64,000 nucleotides of DNA from Haliea sp. (GTDB taxonomy: Bacteria > Pseudomonadota > Gammaproteobacteria > Pseudomonadales > Halieaceae). A program made the translations under genes and the position numbers. Of this stretch, positions 34,963-44,893 are shown piece by piece. Below the pieces are notes generated by a model that was given only the letters and a program-made list of their open reading frames with translations, made no database searches and was not told where the DNA came from. Each line of letters starts with the position of its first letter. Position 1 is the first letter of the stretch. The stretch is from positions 62,001 through 126,000 of the forward strand of contig NZNC01000025.1 in assembly GCA_002692965.1 (NCBI GenBank), read 5' to 3'.

Positions 34963-35856
34963 TTAGGTGAGGACGAGGGTCAGCGCCACTGGCAGCACCA
35001 CGATGGCCGCCAGGTTGCCAATCAGCACGATGGCCGCCACCCGGGCCGGGTCCTGCTGGTAGCGCTCCGCAAACAGGAAGTTCATCACCGCCGGCGGCAG
35101 CGCGCCAAACACCAGCAGCATGGCGCTGTCGCGGGCATTCAGGCCCAGCAGGCCGGCCAGCATCCAGGCCAGCGCCATACCGAAGACCGGCCGCAGGAAG
35201 GCCCCCAGCAGGGGCGCCGCCAGATCGTTGAAACGCACATGGCGCATGCGCACACCCAGGGCAAACAGCAACAGCGGGATGGCCACGTTGCCCAGCAGTT
35301 GCAGGGCGGTCACGATGGGCTCCCAGACTGGAATGCCCAGCAGGGCGATGCTGATACCCAATGCGGCGCTGAGGAGGGTCGGGTTGCGCCACAGGGTCTG
35401 CCAGCTGGCGCTGCTGTCGAGCATGTGCACGCCGATCGAGAAGTGCAACACATTGGACACCGTGTACAGGATGATGGCCGCCGGCAGTGCGCTCTCGCCC
35501 CAGGTCAACACCGCCAGCGGGATGCCGATGTTGGCGGAGTTGTTGAACATCATCGGAGGCACGAAACTGCGCCAGTCGATGTTCAGCGCGCGAGCTACCG
35601 GCCAGGCCAGCAGGCCGCAGCAGAGCAGCAGGATGGCGGCGCCACCCGCGAGGCCGAGGTAGCGTTCCGGCTCAAAGGATTTGCTGGCCATGGCGCCCAG
35701 GATCAGTGCCGGCACGAAAATGTCCATGTTGATGCGATTGGCCACCCCCATTTCGGGGTCGTGGCGGCGACCGTAGACAAAGCCCACCAACACGATGGCC
35801 ACGATGGGAAACAGGATGGCGGCAATACGGGTCAGTATTGCCATGTCGACTGGCAT
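34963..35856 (-). CDS. AEC-family transporter
   Basis: A 297-residue inner-membrane protein of the auxin efflux carrier family with ten hydrophobic segments in two inverted halves. Characteristic blocks are LVGFVYGRR (about 21-29), the NxxxPxxL-type MMFNNSANIGIPLAVL (about 102-117) with conserved Asn and Pro, and the C-terminal half FGALPPAVMNFLFAERYQ. Bacterial homologues transport organic acids such as malate or malonate. It is a single gene convergent with the MFS carrier and divergent from katG. Confidence 0.88.
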   Translation of the reverse strand: MPVDMAILTRIAAILFPIVAIVLVGFVYGRRHDPEMGVANRINMDIFVPALILGAMASKSFEPERYLGLAGGAAILLLCCGLLAWPVARALNIDWRSFVPPMMFNNSANIGIPLAVLTWGESALPAAIILYTVSNVLHFSIGVHMLDSSASWQTLWRNPTLLSAALGISIALLGIPVWEPIVTALQLLGNVAIPLLLFALGVRMRHVRFNDLAAPLLGAFLRPVFGMALAWMLAGLLGLNARDSAMLLVFGALPPAVMNFLFAERYQQDPARVAAIVLIGNLAAIVVLPVALTLVLT

Positions 35857-38401
<2,545 letters not shown>

Positions 38402-38455
38402 TTGAGGCGTTCCGGGCCGGTTTTGGCCGGTCCGGAAAGGCAAGCCTACCCTTTG

Positions 38456-38487
38456 AAAGGCCGACCCGGTGACGGGTCGGCCTTTTT
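38456..38487 (+). terminator. rho-independent terminator of katG
   Basis: AGGCCGACCCG (38458-38468) and CGGGTCGGCCT (38473-38483) make a perfect 11-bp stem with a GTGA loop, followed by TTTTT (38483-38487) and preceded by AAA. It is a textbook intrinsic terminator about 55 bp after the katG stop, and may also work for transcription coming from the opposite strand. Confidence 0.92.
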
Positions 38488-38566
38488 CGTGGCGTCAGCA
38501 CGGCCAGTGGCCCTGCTGCCGGAGCCCCCGCGAAGGTTCGAGGTGGCGCCGGGGTGGCCTGTCCGC

Positions 38567-39391
38567 TCAGTGCAGGCGAGGGGTCTTGCCGACGCTGCTG
38601 TCAGGCAGTGATGCGGCGGCAAACTCGCGGCGGTGAACCAGCAGGTACAGGTGCCGGCGCAGGCTGTGGTAAAGCTTGAACAAGGGATGGATTAGCCGCT
38701 GCAGCCAGCTGGTTTCTCGGGGCGGGGTCGCGGGCCTGTTCACCAGGGAGGGCGAAGGCCGCTCCCAGACAAGGTGCGGTTCCACCAGGAAGGTTTTCAG
38801 GCCGTACAACCAGAAGTGATCCATGACCTTGTCGATGGGCTCATAGAGACAACTGCCATGGGCAAGCAGCCTGGCCATGCCGGCCCGGTTGAGCTGGTAT
38901 CCCTGGGTGCCGACGGTGCCGCGCTTTGGGCGCACCAGCCGGTATCTGTCCGCGAGTGGCCGGACCACGGTGCGTGGACGCAGGCGCAGTGCCATGAAGC
39001 GCACCAGCTCCAGTTCAGGGTCGCCGCCGAGTTCAGTCAGCACCCGGGCGAAGCCAGGCTCCAGCACCACATCATCTTCCAGGATGCAGACGCGATCATG
39101 CCCCGCCTCCCAGGCCCGGCGAATGGCCCGCAGGTGCGACAGATAGCAGCCCACCTCGGAGCTGGTGAGCCAGCGCTTGTGCCGCGCCAGTGCCTTCCAG
39201 CGACAGAAGCGCTCTTCCGGTCGCAAAGCCGGCATGCCGCCGCGCCCGTCCACGCCGCGAAAGATCTCACCCGTCAGGCCCTGCTCCCGCAATTGCCCGA
39301 GGAGTTCCTGGACCCGGCTGGAGTCCGGGTCGAGGGTGATGACATAGATGGCGCTGGACACCGGCTTGCCCTCAAGTACTTGCCCCACCAT
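38567..39391 (-). CDS. glycosyltransferase family 25 protein
   Basis: A 274-residue GT25-type transferase, the family of LPS beta-galactosyltransferases. It begins with AIYVITLDPDSSRVQELLGQL (about 19-39), the usual family opening, and has the metal-binding acidic motif HDRVCILEDDVVLEPGF (about 99-115). Mid-protein GTQGYQLNRAGMARLL (about 160) is also conserved in the family. It probably adds a sugar to lipopolysaccharide core or another surface glycan. It stands alone between the katG terminator and the siderophore operon, on the minus strand. Confidence 0.85.
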   Translation of the reverse strand: MVGQVLEGKPVSSAIYVITLDPDSSRVQELLGQLREQGLTGEIFRGVDGRGGMPALRPEERFCRWKALARHKRWLTSSEVGCYLSHLRAIRRAWEAGHDRVCILEDDVVLEPGFARVLTELGGDPELELVRFMALRLRPRTVVRPLADRYRLVRPKRGTVGTQGYQLNRAGMARLLAHGSCLYEPIDKVMDHFWLYGLKTFLVEPHLVWERPSPSLVNRPATPPRETSWLQRLIHPLFKLYHSLRRHLYLLVHRREFAAASLPDSSVGKTPRLH

Positions 39392-39431
39392 TAAACATAA
39401 AACAGGCTTGGGCCGGAGGGAAGCCTTGCGG

Positions 39432-39770
39432 TCAGGGCGCTGCTATCGTCACTGCGATCAGCGCCAGGCTGCCGGCAAGCCCTGACAGGCAAAGTGCTGG
39501 CAGCCGCGAGGGCCACCAGGTCGCGACACCCGCTACCACCAGGGCAGCGAGGCTCAGGCTGCCGAAGGCCTGTACCAGCCCAATACCGTCGGGTCCGGAT
39601 ACCAGCAACAGCAGACCCAGTAGCAGCCAGCCACCCACACGTAACAGGCGCTGCCCCGGCCAAGCCAGCGGAGGTATTGAACGCTGGGCGTAACGCGGCT
39701 GGGACAGGCACAGGCAGGCGAGAGCGGTGGTGCCCAGCAGCAGGCCGGGTAGCAGTGGCAGCGTCGGCAT
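39432..39770 (-). CDS. small membrane protein, DUF3325-like
   Basis: A 112-residue hydrophobic protein with three or four membrane segments (LPLLPGLLLGTTALACLCL, LLRVGGWLLLGLLLLVSG, LSLAALVVAGVATWW, LSGLAGSLALIAVTIAAP). Length and the central SQPRYAQR segment after the first helix match DUF3325 proteins found at the end of TonB-siderophore uptake operons. The ATG at 39770 shares one base with the PepSY stop (TGATG), so it is coupled to it. Its biochemical role is unknown. Confidence 0.72.
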   Translation of the reverse strand: MPTLPLLPGLLLGTTALACLCLSQPRYAQRSIPPLAWPGQRLLRVGGWLLLGLLLLVSGPDGIGLVQAFGSLSLAALVVAGVATWWPSRLPALCLSGLAGSLALIAVTIAAP

Positions 39771-41419
39771 CAGGCTTGCCCCCACTGGCGTTCGGAGGCC
39801 GGCCTTTGCGGTGCGACGGGGGACAGTGCTTGGCGGGACAGGTGGCGGGCCCTCAGCCAGGCGGCGAGGGTGGCGCAGCCCAGGCCGAAAACCAGCGCTA
39901 CCAGGTCGATGCCGGCCAGGGCCCAGTCGCCCCGGGGCAGGCTGTGCAGCAGGTGGCGGTCGGTGGTCAGGGCGTTCAGGAGGGGCAGGGTGCCCCAGGC
40001 AATTGCGGCCAGGCTGAGCTGCTCCACCCAGGCGCGGCCGGGCTTGCGCAACAGGGCGTGCAGCATGAGCGCCAGCCAGGTGAGGAACAGGGCGTGGGCT
40101 TCCCAGGCGGCGCGCTCGGCAAGGCCCGGTGGCAGCAGCCGGTTGGCCCAGAAGTAGGCGGCAATGGCGACCGGCAGGCCGGCCACCGTGCCCACGTTCA
40201 GGCGTTCCACCAGGCGCAGGCCGAGGGGCGCTGCGCCCGTCCTGCGCTGCGCCTGCTGGCGCCGCTTGACGCCCCACAACACCAGGCCCGTGGCGACCAT
40301 GCCGCAACCCAGCAGGCCGGAGAAGAAGTACAGCCAGCGCAGACCGGTCGCGGCAAACAGGCCTTCGTGCAGTCCGGTCAAGGTGTCCCTGACGGTGCGT
40401 GCGCTGCCGCTGCCGTCGCCGCTGTGGAGGCGCTCGCCCGAGACGCCGTCGAAGACCAGCAGCCGCCCGCCGCTGGCGACCGACGCGTCCCGCGACTCCC
40501 GCAGGATGACCCGGGCATTGCGGTCGCCGGGATGACGAATGTCGACGAAGCGGATGCGCCCCTCGCCCCAGCGCGCCTCGGCCTCCGCCAGCAGCCCGTC
40601 CAGGGGCACCAGGGGTGCCGGCTCAGCGGCGGGAGCGACCAGACCGGGCGCCTCGAAGACCTCATCGAAGAACTGCTGGCGGCCTTCGCGGTCAACGCCG
40701 TAATGGGCGGCGACGATCAGCGGCATGAAGGAAAAACCCATGAAAACCAGACCGGAGTAGGTGATCATCAGCTGAAAAGGCAGGCTGACGACGCTCAGCA
40801 GGTTGTGGGCGTCGAGCCAGGAACGCTGGCCCTTGCCTGGCCGGAAGGTGAAGAAGTCGCGGAAGATGCGCCGGTGTACGACCACCCCCGTAATCAGCGC
40901 CACCAGCATGAACAGGGTCGCCAGGCTGATAATCCAGTCGCTGATCCCCCGGCCCAGGTAGTGCAGGCGCCAGTGCATCTGGTAGAGGTGCTGTCCGCCG
41001 CCGGTTTCCCGCGCCACGAGGGGCAGCCCGCTACGCCCGTTCAGGGTTTCCTCGCCGTTGGCGGCCGTCGCCCCCGCGTCCGGATCGGCGCCCTGCCAGC
41101 GAATGACCGGCCAGGGCTGGTTGCGGTCCACCGGCAGGCGCAGTTGCCAGCGCTCGGCGCCCGGGGCCTGGGCAGCCAGTCGCGTCAACAGCATGGGCGC
41201 CACCTCGCGAGCTGGCAGGCCGGCCTGTGACGGCGGCAGCTCCGGCTGCATCCAGCGATCGATCTCGGTGTCGAAATAGCCGAGAGTCCCGGTCACAAAG
41301 ACGAAGAAAAGTACCCAGCCCAGGGCCAGGCCGGCCCAGGTATGCAGCCAGGCCATCGCCTGGCGGAAGCCGCCCTGGGGCGGGTCCTGGTGTCGCTCGA
41401 CCGCCTTGTCATGCCTCAC
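39770..41419 (-). CDS. PepSY-associated transmembrane protein (putative siderophore reductase)
   Basis: A 549-residue inner-membrane protein of the PiuB/PepSY_TM group. The first helix (about 20-43) starts with FRQAMAWLHTWAGLALGWVLFFVFVTGTLGYF, which has the family His after the start; further helices occur near 180-210, 235-260, 345-365 and in the C-terminal third. Periplasmic PepSY-like regions carry the VDRNQPWPVIRWQG and GRIRFVDIRHPGDRNA segments. Family members are thought to move electrons across the membrane to release iron from siderophores. I choose the GTG at 41419 because it overlaps the stop of the DUF3649 gene (GTGA); a longer frame to 41488 overlaps it fully. Confidence 0.83.
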   Translation of the reverse strand: MRHDKAVERHQDPPQGGFRQAMAWLHTWAGLALGWVLFFVFVTGTLGYFDTEIDRWMQPELPPSQAGLPAREVAPMLLTRLAAQAPGAERWQLRLPVDRNQPWPVIRWQGADPDAGATAANGEETLNGRSGLPLVARETGGGQHLYQMHWRLHYLGRGISDWIISLATLFMLVALITGVVVHRRIFRDFFTFRPGKGQRSWLDAHNLLSVVSLPFQLMITYSGLVFMGFSFMPLIVAAHYGVDREGRQQFFDEVFEAPGLVAPAAEPAPLVPLDGLLAEAEARWGEGRIRFVDIRHPGDRNARVILRESRDASVASGGRLLVFDGVSGERLHSGDGSGSARTVRDTLTGLHEGLFAATGLRWLYFFSGLLGCGMVATGLVLWGVKRRQQAQRRTGAAPLGLRLVERLNVGTVAGLPVAIAAYFWANRLLPPGLAERAAWEAHALFLTWLALMLHALLRKPGRAWVEQLSLAAIAWGTLPLLNALTTDRHLLHSLPRGDWALAGIDLVALVFGLGCATLAAWLRARHLSRQALSPVAPQRPASERQWGQA

Positions 41420-41694
41420 GCCAAGCTTCCTCCCATCAGCATGCCCGCCGCCGCCAGCGCCGCGCTGGCCGGCAGCAGAATGCCCCACACCAGCACCGGG
41501 CGACGCAGATGGAATACCCAGAGGATGATGGCGGCGTGGGCCGCGAGGCCGATCAGCTGACCCGCCACCACCGCCTGGCCGCGGGGCAGGGGCAGCGCGC
41601 CGGCCAGGAAGATACCCAGGGCATTTGCCAGGCAGTAACCCCCGAGCAGGGCCGCTGCGAACAGTGAAACCAGCCGCCAGCCGTGTACGCCCAT
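41416..41694 (-). CDS. small membrane protein, DUF3649-like
   Basis: A 92-residue protein with three hydrophobic helices: LVSLFAAALLGGYCLANALGIFLAG, VVAGQLIGLAAHAAIILWVF and LVWGILLPASAALAAAGMLM. This organisation and its placement directly between a TonB siderophore receptor and a PepSY protein match DUF3649 proteins. It lies 53 bp after the receptor and its stop overlaps the PepSY start. No catalytic motif is visible. Confidence 0.72.
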   Translation of the reverse strand: MGVHGWRLVSLFAAALLGGYCLANALGIFLAGALPLPRGQAVVAGQLIGLAAHAAIILWVFHLRRPVLVWGILLPASAALAAAGMLMGGSLA

Positions 41695-41747
41695 ATGCTC
41701 AGGGTCCCCCGTGATAATTGGGACCGGGCGATGCCGTGCACCGGGCC

Positions 41748-43922
41748 TCAGAAGGCATAGCGCACCGAGGCGGTGACATTGCGCGGCTGCCCGAATTCCA
41801 GCTGCCGGTAGAAGCCGATCTGGCTGTAGTAGGTTTCATCCAGCAGGTTGTCGGCGTTCACCTGCAGTGACAGCTGCGGTGTCAGGTCGTAGCGTGCCAT
41901 CAGGCTGACCAGGCTGTAGGCATCCTGCTGCAGGCGTTCCGCCTCGCCGGTGACTGGATTGGTGGTGTCGGTGTAGTTGCGACCCTGCCAGTTCCCCCCA
42001 CCGGCGACGGTCAGCCCGGACAGCTCCCCGTCAAACCGGTAGGTGGTGTAGAGCTTGAGCATCTCCCGCGGGTGTTCCGTGTTGACGTCGCGGCCCGCGG
42101 CATCCTCGGCGGAAAAGTGGGTATAACTGAGACTGACATCCCAGGCCGGGGTGACGCGGCCGACCACTTCCAGTTCGTAGCCGCGGCTCTCGCTGCCCTC
42201 GGCTTCGTAGTAGGCCTGGCTGTTCACCGTGCCAGGTACGATAAAATCACCGTCGGCCTGACCGAGGCCATCCTGGAGGATGTCAAAGGCGGCGACAGTG
42301 GTCTGCAGGGCGCCGTCGAAAAACTGGCTTTTCAGGCCCACCTCCTGGCTCTCGCCGATGATCGGGTCGAGAAAGTCGCCATTGCGATCCTGCAGATTTT
42401 GCGGCTGGAAAATCTCGGTATAACTGGCATACAGGTTGTGCTGACCGTTGATCTCGTAGAGCAGCCCGGCGTAGGGAATCACCACGTCATCGTCGCCAAA
42501 GTCGCGGCTCACGCCATAGCTGCTGCCGCGCTGCTCCCAGTCCGCGACGCGCGCCCCGAGAATCACCTTGAACTGGTCGCTCAGGGACAACCGCGTGGCG
42601 CCGTAGACACCGAATTGCTCGGTGGTCATGTCGATATCCAGGTTGCTGGCGCCCCAGACCGGCTGGGGATAGCTGCCATCCCAGGTCAGGAAATTGCCCA
42701 CGGGCGCGACACCGGTACGCGAGCGGGAGGTGGCGACGTTGTCTTCCTCGTGGTCCACCACCCCGAAGGTCAGCTCGTGTTGCCGGCCGAAGAGGGCGTA
42801 TTCGCCGTCCACATGCAGGCTGAGACTGAGCTGTTCGCGCTCCGTGGCGGCGTTGCGCGGCGAGGCGTTCATGCCCAGGCCGGTTTCGCGGTCGGGGCTG
42901 CCGGAGAGATACAGCAGCCTCTGGTCAGAGGCATTGATGTTGTTGTTGAGGCTCAGTTTGGCGCTCCAGCCGTTGTCGAATTCATGCACCAGGTCAAGGT
43001 AGTAATTCTCCACTGTCGAGTCCCAGGCGGTCCAGCGCGCCGCGGTGGTTTTCGAGCGATCCCAGTCGGTGCGGCTGCCGTCGGCATACCAGACCGGCAG
43101 GCCACCCCAGGTGGATGCCGTGGGCTGGTTGTCCTGGTAGCTGGCGCCGACCCGCAGCAGCGTCTGCGCCGTGAGGTCGTAGTCCACCGTGGCGTAGAAC
43201 ACCTGGCGCTGCTCGCCGGCCAGGTCGCGGAAGGCGTCACCCTCGTGATAATGGGCGACCAGGCGGCCGCGCAGCCGCCCGTCCGCACTGAGGGCGCTGC
43301 CCACGTCGCCGGTGACGCCGAGGCGGTCCCAGCGGCCTGCAGTGATGTCCACACTGCCGGTCAGCTCGCGGCTGTCGGCGTGCTTGCGCACCAGGTTGAT
43401 GGCGGCGGAGGGGTTGCCGGCACCGGTGAGCAGGCCGGTGGCGCCGCGGACGATCTCAATGCGCTCGTAGAGGCTCATGTCCGATTCCGTCTCGCCGGCG
43501 TTGTTGCCGGGCTGCCAGTAGATGGGGACACCGTCGATCTGGTAGTTGTTGATGTCAAAACCGCGGGCGGAGAAGGTGTAGCGGGTGCTGTCCTGGGCCC
43601 GGGCGGAGACCCCGGAGGCATTGATGACAATGTCACTCAGGGAGCGCAGGCCCTGGTCGGCGATGCGCTGTGCCGTCATCACGCTGACCGACTGCGGGGT
43701 TTCGTAGAGTGTCAGGCCCAGGCCGGTGGCCGAGTCGAGGCGCTCGTTGGTGGTGTAGCGGCCCGTGACGACCACCTCCTCCAGGCGCCCTTGCGTTTCC
43801 GCGCGGTTACCCTGAGTCTGGGGGCTGTTCTGGGCTTGGGCCAGGGCGGAGAGGGTGAGACAGGCAAAGGGCAGCCAGGCCCCGCGGCAGGTGCGGCGGG
43901 ACGGGACGTGAGAGAAAAGCAT
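41748..43922 (-). CDS. TonB-dependent siderophore receptor
   Basis: Outer-membrane ferric-siderophore transporter, 724 residues, of the FpvA/FhuE-like class. The signal peptide ends ...LTLSALAQAQ (about 31), then a TonB-box-like LEEVVVTGRY (about 48-57). The plug shows ETPQSVSVMTAQRIADQGL (about 74-92), SARGFDINNYQIDGVP and IEIVRGATGLLTGAGNPSAAINLVRK, all typical of siderophore receptors. The barrel ends in RNVTASVRYAF. I place the start at the ATG at 43922 with GGGGG upstream; an ATG 33 nt earlier is less likely. A Fur box lies 37 bp upstream, and DUF3649, PepSY and DUF3325 genes follow as one operon. Confidence 0.92.
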   Translation of the reverse strand: MLFSHVPSRRTCRGAWLPFACLTLSALAQAQNSPQTQGNRAETQGRLEEVVVTGRYTTNERLDSATGLGLTLYETPQSVSVMTAQRIADQGLRSLSDIVINASGVSARAQDSTRYTFSARGFDINNYQIDGVPIYWQPGNNAGETESDMSLYERIEIVRGATGLLTGAGNPSAAINLVRKHADSRELTGSVDITAGRWDRLGVTGDVGSALSADGRLRGRLVAHYHEGDAFRDLAGEQRQVFYATVDYDLTAQTLLRVGASYQDNQPTASTWGGLPVWYADGSRTDWDRSKTTAARWTAWDSTVENYYLDLVHEFDNGWSAKLSLNNNINASDQRLLYLSGSPDRETGLGMNASPRNAATEREQLSLSLHVDGEYALFGRQHELTFGVVDHEEDNVATSRSRTGVAPVGNFLTWDGSYPQPVWGASNLDIDMTTEQFGVYGATRLSLSDQFKVILGARVADWEQRGSSYGVSRDFGDDDVVIPYAGLLYEINGQHNLYASYTEIFQPQNLQDRNGDFLDPIIGESQEVGLKSQFFDGALQTTVAAFDILQDGLGQADGDFIVPGTVNSQAYYEAEGSESRGYELEVVGRVTPAWDVSLSYTHFSAEDAAGRDVNTEHPREMLKLYTTYRFDGELSGLTVAGGGNWQGRNYTDTTNPVTGEAERLQQDAYSLVSLMARYDLTPQLSLQVNADNLLDETYYSQIGFYRQLEFGQPRNVTASVRYAF

Positions 43923-43958
43923 GCGGAAACCCCCTGAAGTTATTTGAGAGCACAATCT

Positions 43959-43979
43959 TAATGATAACGACTATCATTA
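43959..43979. promoter_or_regulatory. Fur box between receptor and DUF1853 genes
   Basis: TAATGATA and TATCATTA are perfect 8-bp inverted arms around ACGAC, 21 bp in total, very close to the Fur consensus of repeated GATAAT elements. It is 37 bp from the siderophore receptor start and covers the apparent ATG of the divergent DUF1853 gene. Repression by Fe-Fur of the receptor operon is the expected outcome. Confidence 0.9.
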
Positions 43980-44893
43980 GCAACAGCGTGCAGGGCTCGC
44001 CTGCTCTTCGGCATTTGAGGTGGCTCTGTACTGCTCCCTCTTTGCTGGCGCTGCCGGGGCCGGCTGATGGGCAATCCGCTTTGCTGCATGAGCTGGCGCC
44101 TGCGCACTGGCTTCCGACGGACTGGCCGGAGCGACTGGCCGCTGTTGCCGGGCGGGCCGATCGGCTGGCGACTCTCGAAGCCGCGGCCACTGGCCGCCTG
44201 GGCCATTATTTCGAGGCCCTCTACGCCTGCCTGTTGCAGGAGATACTGGGTTGGGAGGTCATTGCCCGCAACCTGCCGGTACGCGAGGGAGGGCGCACCC
44301 TGGGGGAACTGGACTTTCTGGTACGCAATCCCCTTGACGGCCGGGTGGAACACCACGAAATCGCCATCAAGTTTTACCTGGGATACCGGGCAGCGGGGGA
44401 CGCGGCCACTCGCTGGTACGGCCCCAACAGCCGCGACCGGCTGGATCTGAAGGCGGGACGTCTGCTGACCCACCAGGCGCGACTCAGCGAGCTGTCGGCA
44501 ACCCGTTCGACCCTGGCTCGGCTGGGCCTGCCACAGCCCGCCCGCGCCCGGGTGTGGATGCCCGGTTACCTGTTTTATCCCCGCGAGCAGCGGCTGGCAG
44601 CCCCGGCGGGCGTGGCCGCGGACCACCTGCGTGGCTCCTGGGTACGGGCGGCGAGCATGGCGCCCGACCAGATGATCAATGTGGTGCCGCTGGAAAAGCC
44701 CCACTGGATCGGGCCCTGGGGGCAGGTCGAGGCCCCTGAGCCCGCGTTGGCAGGTGGGATTGCCGAGCGAATCGCCGCGGGGGGACCGCCGCGCCTATTC
44801 GCTCGTCTGCGCCAGAGCCCGGAGAGGGGCGACTGGCGCGAGGTGGAACGCTTCTTCCTGGTCCCGGAACAGTGGCCGGAGACAGCCGGCTAG
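43961..44893 (+). CDS. DUF1853 family protein
   Basis: A cytosolic protein of up to 310 residues. The family opening is SPALRHLRWLCTAPSLL (about 13-29), and the conserved core is LGHYFEALYACLLQEILGWEVIARNLPVREGGRTLGELDFLVR (about 79-120), then HHEIAIKFYLGY. The E-x-D-F/L and E-x-A-x-K residues resemble a PD-(D/E)XK nuclease-type fold, which I offer as an inference only. The ATG at 43961 sits within the Fur box; a GTG at 43988 is an alternative start that would leave the conserved region intact. The stop is 3 bp into the end of the convergent OYE-type gene. Confidence 0.75.
   Translation: MITTIISNSVQGSPALRHLRWLCTAPSLLALPGPADGQSALLHELAPAHWLPTDWPERLAAVAGRADRLATLEAAATGRLGHYFEALYACLLQEILGWEVIARNLPVREGGRTLGELDFLVRNPLDGRVEHHEIAIKFYLGYRAAGDAATRWYGPNSRDRLDLKAGRLLTHQARLSELSATRSTLARLGLPQPARARVWMPGYLFYPREQRLAAPAGVAADHLRGSWVRAASMAPDQMINVVPLEKPHWIGPWGQVEAPEPALAGGIAERIAAGGPPRLFARLRQSPERGDWREVERFFLVPEQWPETAG

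Noticed and set aside
42072-43937. Plus-strand open frame of 621 codons
   Set aside because: It is a mirror of the siderophore receptor. No ribosome site and no conserved motif were seen.
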